Assembly (NCBI GenBank): GCA_015061665.1
Contig: SUWC01000023.1
Location: 1 to 39,767 of the forward strand
Length of the DNA stretch: 39,767 nt
From: Lentisphaerota bacterium
GTDB lineage: Bacteria; Verrucomicrobiota; Kiritimatiellia; RFP12; UBA1067
Reading direction: 5' to 3'
Within the stretch, counting starts at the first letter, position 1. The number at the start of each line of letters is the position of its first letter. Shown here one piece after another: positions 26,558 to 34,726 of this stretch. The notes beneath the pieces were generated by a model. That model saw only the letters and a list, made by a program, of their open reading frames with translations, had not been told where the DNA came from and searched no databases. Position numbers and translations under genes: made by a program.

Positions 26558-27810
26558 ATATAAGAAGGGGTATGCTCAGATTGGAGCAGAACGGGTTGTG
26601 GACCGCGCTGGTCCGCGTCAATGGTAGGACATATTCGCGCTCGACGGGCACGTGCGTCCGTGCGGATGCGGAGGCGTCGCTCAGGCGACTGGTGGTCATT
26701 GCGGACTGCGCCTGCAAGCAGACGCTGGAGAGCGCTGCTCTCCTCAGGGCGTGGCCTCGCTACGAGGCTTCGGCAGTCGCGGAGCGCCTTGCGCAGCGTT
26801 CCAGGCAGGTGAAGTACAGGGCATGGCTTCACTTCTCGGTGTGGATTCACGAAGTTCATCCGGAAGTGAGCGAACCTCGGGATGTGACGCATGCGATTGC
26901 AGAGGAGTACCATGCCTTCTTCCAGGGCGGGCACGCCCCGATCACCTGCGCCCTGCGGATAGCCTTTTTGCGGGAGATATTCCGCGTCGTCCTCGCAAGC
27001 TACGGGTGCGAGGCGAAGAATCCGTGGGACGGAATCCGCGCGAAGTCGGGTCCGGTCTGTGTGAGGCGCGAGCTGACGCTGGACGAGGTGAGTCGACTTT
27101 TGGCGGCGGCGGATGACTGCGGGTGGGAATGGCGGATGCTCTTCTCCCTTGCGATCTACACGGGGATGCGGCTAGGCGACTGCTGTCGCCTCGGATGGGA
27201 GTCGGTGGATCTCGCGTCGTCCGTGATCCAGATCGTCCCGCACAAGACGCGCCGTTACTTCGCGGGACATCCTGTGGTGATTCCGCTTCATCCGGAGCTT
27301 GCGGCGCTGCTCGGCGAGACGCGTCCGGAGAACCGCATTGGGTTCGTGATGGGCACAATCGCGCGGGACTTCGTATCCCGCCGTTGGGCGGTGAGCCGCA
27401 ATCTCGAGGACATATTCCGCAAGTCGAACATCAAGATGAACGTGCGCATAGAAGGGCGCGAGCGGCTTGCGCCATTGGCGACCTTCCACTCGCTCAGGCA
27501 TACGTTCGTGTCCATCGCGGTGAACGCTGGCGTGCCGCTTGCCACGGTGCAGTCCGTCGTTGGGCACAGCTCGACAGCGATGACGCGGCACTACTACCAC
27601 CCCAGCATGGAGGCGCTGCGGCAGGCGGTCAATGCGATTCCTGCCATAGGGCGGAAGGGCTCGGCGCCGCAGGTCGTGTCGCCTCGCCCAGTATGCGACC
27701 GCTCGACACTTTGCGGGCGGCTGAGGGAACTGGAAAAGGCGAGGAAACTCGGGCTTGTCAGCGAGGAAGAGTTTTCTGCGCTCCGCAGGTCCATCCTCTC
27801 CAACGTCTAG
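26554..27810 (+). CDS. Tyrosine recombinase/integrase with SHOCT-like C-terminal tail
   Basis: The 418-residue site-specific recombinase has an N-terminal SAM-like core-binding region (about 75-160) and a catalytic domain (about 170-365). The catalytic set is complete: R206 in TGMRLGDCC, K231 in PHKTRR, H312 and R315 in FHSLRHTF, H338 in VVGHSS and nucleophile Y347 in RHYYHP. The last ~32 residues (LRELEKARKLGLVSEEEFSALRRSIL) look like a SHOCT module. ATG 26554 is chosen because AAAGGAG lies 7 nt upstream; the longer frame runs back through tRNA-Phe and is not credible. It lies 176 bp after tRNA-Phe, a common attachment target, but no cargo genes or repeated tRNA end were found. Confidence 0.92.
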   Translation: MNIRRGMLRLEQNGLWTALVRVNGRTYSRSTGTCVRADAEASLRRLVVIADCACKQTLESAALLRAWPRYEASAVAERLAQRSRQVKYRAWLHFSVWIHEVHPEVSEPRDVTHAIAEEYHAFFQGGHAPITCALRIAFLREIFRVVLASYGCEAKNPWDGIRAKSGPVCVRRELTLDEVSRLLAAADDCGWEWRMLFSLAIYTGMRLGDCCRLGWESVDLASSVIQIVPHKTRRYFAGHPVVIPLHPELAALLGETRPENRIGFVMGTIARDFVSRRWAVSRNLEDIFRKSNIKMNVRIEGRERLAPLATFHSLRHTFVSIAVNAGVPLATVQSVVGHSSTAMTRHYYHPSMEALRQAVNAIPAIGRKGSAPQVVSPRPVCDRSTLCGRLRELEKARKLGLVSEEEFSALRRSILSNV

Positions 27811-27835
27811 CCGCGGAAGAAGGCGATTGCGCGGC
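27810..27835 (+). terminator. Hairpin after the integrase, possible weak terminator
   Basis: GCCGCG (27810-27815) pairs with CGCGGC (27830-27835) around a 14-nt loop, followed by only ACTTTAC. The stem begins on the last base of the stop codon. Confidence 0.3.
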
Positions 27836-27838
27836 CAC

Positions 27839-27867
27839 TTTACACCATAGCCTTAATCTGCTATACT
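27839..27867 (+). promoter_or_regulatory. Promoter of the small lipoprotein gene
   Basis: TTTACA (27839-27844) and TATACT (27862-27867) are 17 nt apart, with TGC before the -10 (extended). The leader contains a GC hairpin at 27886-27903 (GCGCGGC-GGGT-GCCGCGC) and an AAAGGAG site before ATG 27936. Confidence 0.7.
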
Positions 27868-27885
27868 TACTTTCAAAGCTAGGTT

Positions 27886-27903
27886 GCGCGGCGGGTGCCG
27901 CGC
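27886..27903 (+). promoter_or_regulatory. 5' leader hairpin of the lipoprotein mRNA
   Basis: A perfect 7-bp GC stem with a 4-nt loop lies between promoter and ribosome site. No T-tract follows, so it is more likely an mRNA-stabilising or regulatory structure than a terminator. Confidence 0.45.
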
Positions 27904-27935
27904 TTGCCCGCTCGCGAAAAAGAAAGGAGCTGCAG

Positions 27936-28331
27936 ATGAAAATCGTAGAAAAGCTGGTGTTTGTCGCCATGATGGTCGTTGCGTGTGGATGTGCCGGACT
28001 AGGGGGCAGAAGGGGCGCTCCTGTCGAGAATGTCGAAGGGTGCACGGTAGAGCTTGTCGGCGACAAGTCGATGAAGAACGTCGTGATGCTCGCGGCGCAC
28101 CGGAAGCTGTGGCTCCCGCAGGCGCTCGAGGACGGGAAGGTCCGCTGCACGCTCAACCTGCGCGGACACCAGGTTGTCGTCGACGTGGTTTACGAGAAGT
28201 CCTCCTTCTCCATTCGCTACGTCTCGAGCGAGAACATGAACTACGACCCTGCCACCAACACGATCAACCCCAAGTACAACCAGTGGGTGCGCAACCTCCA
28301 GCGCGAGATCGTCGGCCAGGCCCTAAAGTAG
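27936..28331 (+). CDS. Small predicted lipoprotein of unknown function
   Basis: The 131-residue product starts MKIVEKLVFVAMMVVACGC, a lipoprotein-type signal with lipidation at C17 or C19. About 110 residues of mature protein follow, with beta-rich phrases (CTLNLRGHQVVVDVVYEKSSFSIRYVSS) and a C-terminal YNQWVRNLQREI. The overall look is that of small outer-membrane-attached lipoproteins common in Gram-negative bacteria, but no named family is assigned. AAAGGAG lies 6 nt before the ATG. It has its own promoter and a terminator-like hairpin after the stop. Confidence 0.8.
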   Translation: MKIVEKLVFVAMMVVACGCAGLGGRRGAPVENVEGCTVELVGDKSMKNVVMLAAHRKLWLPQALEDGKVRCTLNLRGHQVVVDVVYEKSSFSIRYVSSENMNYDPATNTINPKYNQWVRNLQREIVGQALK

Positions 28332-28336
28332 CCTGC

Positions 28337-28360
28337 AACAGCGCGTGCGGATGCTGTTTT
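28337..28360 (+). terminator. Probable terminator after the lipoprotein gene
   Basis: AACAGC (28337-28342) pairs with GCTGTT (28353-28358) around a 10-nt loop and runs into TTTT (28357-28360). Confidence 0.4.
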
Positions 28361-28401
28361 GAGGACATTCCGGCCACGCACTACCCTTGATGGTCGGAAA
28401 A

Positions 28402-28410
28402 TGATATAAT
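28402..28410 (+). promoter_or_regulatory. Extended -10 promoter of pheS
   Basis: TGATATAAT at 28402-28410 is a perfect extended -10 without a convincing -35. About 40 nt of leader precede the pheS ATG at 28457; no strong ribosome site is seen. Confidence 0.55.
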
Positions 28411-28456
28411 ATTGCCTTACGAACGGTGAAGCCTCAAAATAAGGTAACAGAAGACA

Positions 28457-29470
28457 ATGACTCTTGCAGAACTCGAGAACATGAAGGCCGAGAGCCTTCG
28501 CGAGATCGCCGCCGCCGGCGCCGCGGCGGACGTCGAGGCGCTTCGCGTCAAGTACGTAGGGCGCAACGGCTCCATACCCGCGCTCATCAAGGCGATGAAG
28601 GATGTCCCGAAGGATGATAGGCCCGCATTCGGCAAGGCCGTCCAGGCGTGGCGCGCCGAAGTCGAGTCCGCTCTTGCGGCCAAGGGCGCCGGAGCGCAGT
28701 CGGGCGGCAAGTCCGTCGACGCCGATCTCACGCTCCCGGGCCGTTGGCGCTCGCTCGGCGTGAAGCATCCGCTCACGCGCGTGATAGAGGAGAGCGCCGA
28801 GATATTCGGCCGGCTTGGCTTCACGGTGGCCGACGGTCCGGAGCTCGAGAACAGGTTCAACAACTTCACTGCGCTCAACACTCCGCCGCACCATCCCTCG
28901 CAGGACCGCTCCGACACGTTCTGGTTCGGCGACGACTGCTTGCTGCGCACGCAGACATCGCCCGTGCAGATCCGCACCATGATGGCCAACAAGCCGCCGA
29001 TCCGCGTGATCTGCCCCGGCAGGACGTACCGCCGCGACACTACGGACGCGACTCACTCGGCGAACTTCCACCAGATCGAGGGGCTCTACGTCGACACCAA
29101 GCCCGTTTCGCTCGCCGACCTCAAGTCGGTCCTCGCCTATTTCGCGAAGGCGATGATGGGCGACGGCGTGACGGTCCGCTTCCGCCCCCACTTCTTCCCG
29201 TTCACCGAGCCCTCGGTCGAAGTCGACTTCACGTGCCATGTCTGCAAAGGAAAGGGCTGCAACGTCTGCAAGCAGTCCGGCTGGATCGAGGTCGCAGGCG
29301 CCGGAATGGTCGATCCGCGCGTGTTCCGCCACGTCGGATACGACCCCGAGCAGGTCTCGGGCTATGCGTTCGGCTTCGGCGTGGAGCGCATCGCGATGAT
29401 CAAGTACGGGATTCCGGATATCCGCTGGCTCTACGAGAACGACATGAGGTTCCTGTCGCAGCTTGGCTGA
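28457..29470 (+). CDS. pheS: Phenylalanine-tRNA ligase alpha subunit
   Basis: This is the catalytic subunit that activates phenylalanine and charges tRNA-Phe. The 337-residue protein has an N-terminal coiled-coil (about 1-85) and class II motifs: the motif 2 region GRTYRRDTTDATHSANFHQIEG, FPFTEPSVEVD, and motif 3 FGFGVERIAMIKYGI. A CxxC...CxxC insertion (CHVCKGKGCNVCKQSGW), found in many Gram-positive-type PheS proteins, is kept. LLRTQTSPVQIRTM matches the substrate loop. Unusually, pheT does not follow: corA begins 38 bp downstream, so the beta subunit must be encoded elsewhere. Confidence 0.96.
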   Translation: MTLAELENMKAESLREIAAAGAAADVEALRVKYVGRNGSIPALIKAMKDVPKDDRPAFGKAVQAWRAEVESALAAKGAGAQSGGKSVDADLTLPGRWRSLGVKHPLTRVIEESAEIFGRLGFTVADGPELENRFNNFTALNTPPHHPSQDRSDTFWFGDDCLLRTQTSPVQIRTMMANKPPIRVICPGRTYRRDTTDATHSANFHQIEGLYVDTKPVSLADLKSVLAYFAKAMMGDGVTVRFRPHFFPFTEPSVEVDFTCHVCKGKGCNVCKQSGWIEVAGAGMVDPRVFRHVGYDPEQVSGYAFGFGVERIAMIKYGIPDIRWLYENDMRFLSQLG

Positions 29471-29507
29471 CGGCAGGGTCGGCGCACCGGGAAAGGGGAG
29501 CGAGGCC

Positions 29508-30473
29508 ATGCTTGCTATCTACAGATGGGAGAACGGAGGCCTGAAGGAGACGCCTGACTTCGACGAGTCCTGCTGGATAAACCTGGTGGACCCGTCGACT
29601 ACGGAGCTCGAGCGGGTGCTGACGTTCTCGAAGGTTCCGCGCGACTTCCTTACGGACCCTCTCGACGTCGACGAACGTCCGCGTTTCGACTACGACGACG
29701 ACGACGTCAGGATGTTGCTCGTCCACGTTCCCTGCCTGGACACGACCGACGAGGTCATACCGTACCGAACGGTCCCTCTCGGCATCATCCTGTTCGGCAA
29801 GTCGGTCATCACCGTCTGCCGCACGCAGACACCGGTGACGACGGCGTTCCTAGACCAGATCCGCCGGGTTTGCCCGCCGAGAAACCAGTATCGCTTCACT
29901 TTCCGCCTGCTCTGGCACGGCGGGGTGCTCTTCCTGCGCTACATTCAGGACATCCACCTCCGCACCAACGCGCTCGAGGGAGAGCTTCACGAGTCGATTT
30001 CTAACGAGGTCCTACTCAAGCTCCTGACCATCGAGAAGACGTTCGTCTACTTCACGACGTCGCTGAAGGCCGACACCATAGCCCTGGCGCGCGCCAACAC
30101 GGCGCGGCAGATGATGTCCATGTCCGAAGACGACCGCGACCAGCTCGAGGACGCGATGGTCGAGTACCAGCAGGCGCTCGAGACTGCGACTATACACGCG
30201 AACATCCTGAACGGAACGCTGGATACGTTCGCCTCGCTGATCAACAACAACCTCAACAACGTGATGAAGTACCTTACGGTCGCCACGATCTTCCTCGCGG
30301 TGCCGACGCTCATCACGTCCGCCTACGGCATGAACATCAAGCTGCCGCTCGTCCCGAACGGCGCGGAAAGCTCGTCGCCAGGCGTCTTCTGGGCGCTGTT
30401 CGCCCTGTCGCTCGGCATTGCCGGCGTAATAGGCGTAGTTCTTTTCGTCCTGTACAGAAAGCGCAAGTTCTGA
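29508..30473 (+). CDS. corA: CorA-family divalent metal ion transporter
   Basis: The 321-residue protein has a long cytosolic alpha/beta and helical funnel domain (1-255) and two C-terminal membrane helices. The first ends in the diagnostic YGMN selectivity motif (SAYGMNIKLP). CorA pentamers admit Mg2+ (or Co2+/Ni2+). ATG 29508 is chosen because GGGGAG lies 7 nt upstream and the protein then starts at the usual place. Its stop shares one base with the next start (TGATG), so the downstream gene is coupled. Confidence 0.93.
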   Translation: MLAIYRWENGGLKETPDFDESCWINLVDPSTTELERVLTFSKVPRDFLTDPLDVDERPRFDYDDDDVRMLLVHVPCLDTTDEVIPYRTVPLGIILFGKSVITVCRTQTPVTTAFLDQIRRVCPPRNQYRFTFRLLWHGGVLFLRYIQDIHLRTNALEGELHESISNEVLLKLLTIEKTFVYFTTSLKADTIALARANTARQMMSMSEDDRDQLEDAMVEYQQALETATIHANILNGTLDTFASLINNNLNNVMKYLTVATIFLAVPTLITSAYGMNIKLPLVPNGAESSSPGVFWALFALSLGIAGVIGVVLFVLYRKRKF

Positions 30474-31882
30474 TGAAAACGAGACTCGCCGCATTGCTTC
30501 TAGCAGCGTCGTCCGTCCTGTCCGCATGGGCGGACGGAGGGAGCGGCGCGGTTTCCGATTCCGAGCTGTGGAACGAAGGCGTTTCGCTCTACCGCGACGG
30601 GAACATGACGAATGCGCTCGAGAAGCTGCGTCCTCTCATGCTCTCGCGCACGCACGGGCCGCGCGCCGCCGAGGTCGTGGCCGCAATATACTACGACCGC
30701 GCGCACTCCGGCGACGCGAAGGACCCGGCGAAGGACCTTTCCGAGGCCTCCGCGGCCGCGCAGATTGCGCTCAGGGCGAATCCGAAGGACGAGCGCGCGG
30801 CCAGGAACTTCACCAGGGCGACGGACGGACTCCCCGAGCTGCTGCGCACGCGCAGGATCAACGAAATCCTCGAGGCCGCCAAGGGCAAGGACCCGTCCCA
30901 GATGCTGAAGGGCGGAATCGACGAGTCGCGCCAGCTGATGGACGAGGCGTCGACGTACAGGACGAATTCTCCCTCCGTCGTCGTGGCGAAGAGCGATTCG
31001 CTCTCGGCCCGCGCCGAGAGGCTTGCGGACGTCTGGCTCCCTGTGAAGGAGGCAATCGCCTCCGCCGTCACGAACGAGGAACAGGCCGCCACCATCGTCG
31101 AGCAGACGTCGCAGTCGCGCGAGCGCGCGCTGAAGGCGGCTCGGGCGCTGTCGGACCTTTCCGACGATGCGTACGGGCACCTCGCCGCCGGGGAGGAGGA
31201 CTTCACCCGCTTCTTCAAGCTCGTGGCGATGCCTCCGCAGTCCATACGCGAGGACCTCGTGTCGCAGTCGAACTGCTGGATCAAGGCGGAGCCCGTGAAC
31301 AACCGCGAGTGGCAGCAGGATGCAATCGACTACACGCGCTCGTTCAGGGCGAAGTTCCCGGCGTGGGCGAAGGCCTACGAGCAGCAGGCGCAGTCCGACA
31401 CGAACATGCCTCCCTTCACCGCCGAGGCCCAGGCGAAGATTTCCGATCTCTCGACACAGCTCGAGAAGCTTCAGCTCGACAGTTCGGAGAATCCGACGAG
31501 CGAGAAGCGCTACAACGCGATGACGCTGATACGCGAGATAATCGAGCTTATGCCGCCTGAGAAGGGCGGATCGTCCGGCCAGCAGGGTCAGCAAGGACAG
31601 CAGGGGCAGCAGAACCAGCAGCAGGACAAGCAGAACCAGCAGAACGACGACAACCAGAACTCGGACGACCAGCGGCAGGAGGAGTCCCAGCAGGACCAGC
31701 AGCCAGACGAGGGCGAAGACGAGAACGAGAAGGACGCCGAGGGGAAGGAAGACGAAGACAAGACGGACCGCGAGGTCGAGGCTTTGCTTAAGAAGGCGCA
31801 GGAGCGCAGCGACGAGCACGAGGCGGAGAAGAAGGCCCGCATGCGAAAGGCGAAGCTCCCGCCGAACGAAAGGGATTGGTAG
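30473..31882 (+). CDS. Secreted BatC-like TPR protein with Gln-rich and acidic tail
   Basis: The 469-residue product has a signal peptide (1-20, ending SAWA). TPR-like helices follow at about 30-115 (ELWNEGVSLYRDGNMTNALEKL and YYDRAHSGD), then a long helical region to about 355. A low-complexity tract at about 366-430 is made of GQQ repeats and D/N/E-rich sequence. The C-terminus ends with a charged helix and LPPNERDW. This plan (TPR, Q/N-rich tract, terminal -DW) is like BatC/aerotolerance-type proteins, which usually sit beside MoxR and vWA BatA/B genes; none is adjacent here, though a vWA protein lies near 2-3 kb. The GQQ tract is a coding repeat. Function uncertain. Confidence 0.75.
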   Translation: MKTRLAALLLAASSVLSAWADGGSGAVSDSELWNEGVSLYRDGNMTNALEKLRPLMLSRTHGPRAAEVVAAIYYDRAHSGDAKDPAKDLSEASAAAQIALRANPKDERAARNFTRATDGLPELLRTRRINEILEAAKGKDPSQMLKGGIDESRQLMDEASTYRTNSPSVVVAKSDSLSARAERLADVWLPVKEAIASAVTNEEQAATIVEQTSQSRERALKAARALSDLSDDAYGHLAAGEEDFTRFFKLVAMPPQSIREDLVSQSNCWIKAEPVNNREWQQDAIDYTRSFRAKFPAWAKAYEQQAQSDTNMPPFTAEAQAKISDLSTQLEKLQLDSSENPTSEKRYNAMTLIREIIELMPPEKGGSSGQQGQQGQQGQQNQQQDKQNQQNDDNQNSDDQRQEESQQDQQPDEGEDENEKDAEGKEDEDKTDREVEALLKKAQERSDEHEAEKKARMRKAKLPPNERDW

Positions 31883-31885
31883 AAG

Positions 31886-32986
31886 ATGGAGACAGATAGG
31901 AAACTCAATGTCGTCGTTGCGTGCGGCGGAACGGGGGGGCATGCATTCCCCGGGCTCGCCGTCGCGGAGAAGCTGAGGTCGCGCGGACACGACGTCACCG
32001 TATGGGAGTCGGGGAGAGACATCGAGTCGAGCGTGATGACCGCGTGGTCCGGCAAGGGCTTCTCGACAGGCGCAAGGCAGCTTTCGGTGCGCAACCTGTT
32101 CGCCATCTGGCGCTCTATCCGCCGTTGCCGCGCCGAGCTGAGGCAGAACCGTCCAGACGTCATGCTCGCGATGGGCAGCTACTCGTCGCTTCCCCCTGTG
32201 CTGGCGGCGCGAGCCGAAGGCGTTCCCGTTGTCCTTCACGAGGCCAACACGATCCCGGGAAGGGCTGTCGACTTCCTTGCGCGCTACGCCAAGGTCATCG
32301 CGATCAGCTTCGAGGAGACGGCGCGAAGGCTCAAGGGTGCGAAAACCGTCCTGACAGGGCTTCCCGTTCGCGAGGACATCGTCAGCGGCAAGCGCTTCGA
32401 CTTCATCCCGAAGGATGATTTCGTCCTGTTCATAACTGGCGGAAGCCAGGGCGCGCACATGGTCAACTGCCTTGTCAGCGAGGCGCTTGCAATAGTGAAG
32501 AACGAAGTCGCGAAAGATCCTTCTTCGGCGGGCGGGCGCGGGCTTTACGTCATTCACCAGACGGGTGCTAAGGACGAGATACCGATCCTTTCGGAGTACA
32601 CGAAGCTTGGCATCAGCGCGCGCGTGCGCGCCTTCGAGCGCCAGATGGCTGACGCCTTTGCCTCGGCGGACCTTGTCATCGCGCGCGCCGGAGCGTCCAC
32701 GTGCTTCGAGCTCGCCGCCTGCGGCAAGGCCGCGCTGCTGATCCCGCTTCCGACAGCCCTGCGCAACCACCAGCACTTCAACGCGGACGCATTTGCGGCG
32801 AAGGGCGCGGCGGACGAGGGGATTCAGGACCGCCTCGCCCCGCATCAGCTCGCGAGGTACATAATGGAAAAGATGAAGAACCCTGCGAGGCTTCAGGAGA
32901 TGTCGTCGAAGATGAAGTCCTTCGCGACGCCGCGCGCGGCGGACGACGTAGCCGACCTTGTGGAGCGCTCGGCGAGAAGGAATTGA
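31886..32986 (+). CDS. murG: UDP-GlcNAc:lipid I N-acetylglucosaminyltransferase MurG
   Basis: This inner-membrane-associated GT28 enzyme adds GlcNAc to lipid I to make lipid II for peptidoglycan. The 366-residue protein has the GGTGGH motif near the start, ITGGSQGAHMVN at the start of the second Rossmann domain, and IARAGASTCFELAACGKAALLIPLP with HQHFNA as the UDP-GlcNAc site. It lies outside any division/cell-wall cluster, between a BatC-like gene and cstA, which is unusual. The ATG follows the upstream stop by 3 bp. Confidence 0.94.
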   Translation: METDRKLNVVVACGGTGGHAFPGLAVAEKLRSRGHDVTVWESGRDIESSVMTAWSGKGFSTGARQLSVRNLFAIWRSIRRCRAELRQNRPDVMLAMGSYSSLPPVLAARAEGVPVVLHEANTIPGRAVDFLARYAKVIAISFEETARRLKGAKTVLTGLPVREDIVSGKRFDFIPKDDFVLFITGGSQGAHMVNCLVSEALAIVKNEVAKDPSSAGGRGLYVIHQTGAKDEIPILSEYTKLGISARVRAFERQMADAFASADLVIARAGASTCFELAACGKAALLIPLPTALRNHQHFNADAFAAKGAADEGIQDRLAPHQLARYIMEKMKNPARLQEMSSKMKSFATPRAADDVADLVERSARRN

Positions 32987-33005
32987 TTTCAACGGAGGAT
33001 TGAAC

Positions 33006-34724
33006 ATGAACGGACTAGTCCTGCTATCGATTGCAGTTGGCGTGTTTCTCGCCGGCTATTTTCTCTACGCTCGTCTGATCGAGCGCATTCTCGGGGTTGA
33101 CCCGGCAAGGCAGACCCCGGCGCACGCGAGAAGGGACGGCGTAGACTTCATACCCGCACACCCGACGGTCTTGTTCGGACACCATTTCGCGGCGATTGCG
33201 GGGGCCGGCCCTATTGTCGGACCGATCCTTGCCGCTGAGTTCGGTTGGGGCGCGGTTGCGCTTTGGATTATCCTCGGCTGCGTCTTCATCGGCGCGGCGC
33301 ACGACATGATTTCGCTGTTCCTCTCCATACGCCATGACGGAGAGTCCATCGGATCTGTGATCGGCACGATCCTCGGCCGGCCCGGCAAGGTGCTGTTCCT
33401 TCTCTTCTCCTGGTCTGCGCTCATTCTCGTCGTTGCGGAGTTCACGCGCCAGATAACGGGAACGTTCCTCGCCGATCCCGCGATTGCGACGGCGTCGCTC
33501 CTCTTCATCGCCGAGGCGATAGTGTTCGGGCTTTGCGTCAACAAGTTCAAGATGTCCGTTCTCTGGACGTCGCTCGTGTTTGTGCCGTTGATGTTCGCGT
33601 TTGTGTGGATCGGCAACGTCTATCCGCTCGACCTCGTGAAGCTCTTTGGGCTCACCCCCGAGACGACGGCTCTCGTCTGGACGGCGGTTTTGCTTGTCTA
33701 CTGCTTCTTTGCGTCGACGTGTCCCGTATGGATACTTCTCCAGCCGCGCGACTACCTCAATTCGTACCTCCTCTATGCGATGATGGCGCTCGGCTTCCTT
33801 GGCGTTATCGTCGCGCATCCGGTGATGCAGCTTCCCGCTTTCGCGGGCTTTTCGGTCCTTAAGCCGACGGGCGCGACAGACATGCTGTTCCCGTTCCTCT
33901 TCGTCACCGTCGCGTGCGGCGCCTGCTCGGGCTTCCATGCGCTCGTCGCGTCCGGAACAACGGCCAAGCAGCTTGGAAACGAGAAGTCGACGCGTCCCAT
34001 CGCATACGGCGGGATGCTGCTTGAAGGCGTCCTCGCGATAATCGCGCTCATCGGCGTGGCGGGGACGTACGGCGACAGCGCGGCGTACTTCAAGGACCTG
34101 ATGCCAGACGGACTCCATGCGCAGCCTGTGCCGCTCTTCGCCTCGACGCTCGCCGGGTTCTGCATCAAGGCGTTCTCTGCGGTCGGCATTCCAGTTGAGA
34201 TCGGCGCCAAGCTTGCGAAGAGCTTCATTCTGCTCTCCGTCTCCGCGTTCCTGATGACGACGGTTGACGCCGGAACTCGTCTTGCTCGCTTCAGCTGGCA
34301 AGAGCTTGTCGGAGGCGTTGCGAAGAAAGATGGACCTGTCGGCAAGGTCGCGTCGAACATGTACCTTGGCACGCTCCTCGTCTGCCTGCTTGCGGCAGGG
34401 CTGCTCATAAACAAGGAGGCGTCCGCACAGCTTTGGACGATCTTCGCAAGCGCGAACCAGCTCCTTGCCGCGCTGACGCTCCTTTCGGCGACGCTGTGGT
34501 TTGTCCGCAACAACAAGCCTTGCTGGTTCACTGCCATTCCGACGGCGCTTATGTTCTCGGTCTCCTCGTGGGCGCTTGGCGCGATATTCATGCAGAGCGT
34601 CAGCGGTGACAAGATCGACTTCGTCCGCATGGCCGCAAGCGGCTTCCTGCTGCTGCTGGCCGCCATCCTCGTGTGCTATGCCGTCCGCAGCGGCGCCAAG
34701 TCAATCTCTGGCAGCGGGAAATAG
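33006..34724 (+). CDS. cstA: CstA-family carbon starvation/pyruvate transporter
   Basis: The 572-residue membrane protein has about 15 hydrophobic helices and the CstA family landmarks: FGHHFAAIAGAGPIVGPILAAEFGWG, SRQ-like EFTRQITGTFL, CPVWILLQPRDYLNSYLLY and CGACSGFHALVASGTTAKQ. Family members import pyruvate or peptides during carbon limitation. It is shorter than E. coli CstA (about 700 residues), like many CstA proteins of anaerobes. ATG 33006 has GGAGG 7 nt upstream, better than the in-frame start inside murG. Confidence 0.92.
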   Translation: MNGLVLLSIAVGVFLAGYFLYARLIERILGVDPARQTPAHARRDGVDFIPAHPTVLFGHHFAAIAGAGPIVGPILAAEFGWGAVALWIILGCVFIGAAHDMISLFLSIRHDGESIGSVIGTILGRPGKVLFLLFSWSALILVVAEFTRQITGTFLADPAIATASLLFIAEAIVFGLCVNKFKMSVLWTSLVFVPLMFAFVWIGNVYPLDLVKLFGLTPETTALVWTAVLLVYCFFASTCPVWILLQPRDYLNSYLLYAMMALGFLGVIVAHPVMQLPAFAGFSVLKPTGATDMLFPFLFVTVACGACSGFHALVASGTTAKQLGNEKSTRPIAYGGMLLEGVLAIIALIGVAGTYGDSAAYFKDLMPDGLHAQPVPLFASTLAGFCIKAFSAVGIPVEIGAKLAKSFILLSVSAFLMTTVDAGTRLARFSWQELVGGVAKKDGPVGKVASNMYLGTLLVCLLAAGLLINKEASAQLWTIFASANQLLAALTLLSATLWFVRNNKPCWFTAIPTALMFSVSSWALGAIFMQSVSGDKIDFVRMAASGFLLLLAAILVCYAVRSGAKSISGSGK

Positions 34725-34726
34725 CG

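Noticed and set aside
27123-27935. A long N-terminal extension of the small lipoprotein
   Set aside because: It overlaps the integrase in another frame; the lipoprotein signal, ribosome site and promoter all point to ATG 27936.
27811-27935. A second attachment site for the integrase (repeat of the tRNA-Phe 3' end)
   Set aside because: Only a short GGCCAC match exists near 27833; no repeat long enough for an att core.
31570-31640. CAG-rich tandem repeat as a non-coding microsatellite
   Set aside because: It is in frame inside the BatC-like gene and encodes GQQ repeats.
30500-33007. An 835-codon open frame on the minus strand
   Set aside because: It lies antisense to the BatC-like and murG genes, is dominated by Arg/Leu/Val low complexity, and arises from GC-rich codon bias on the + strand.
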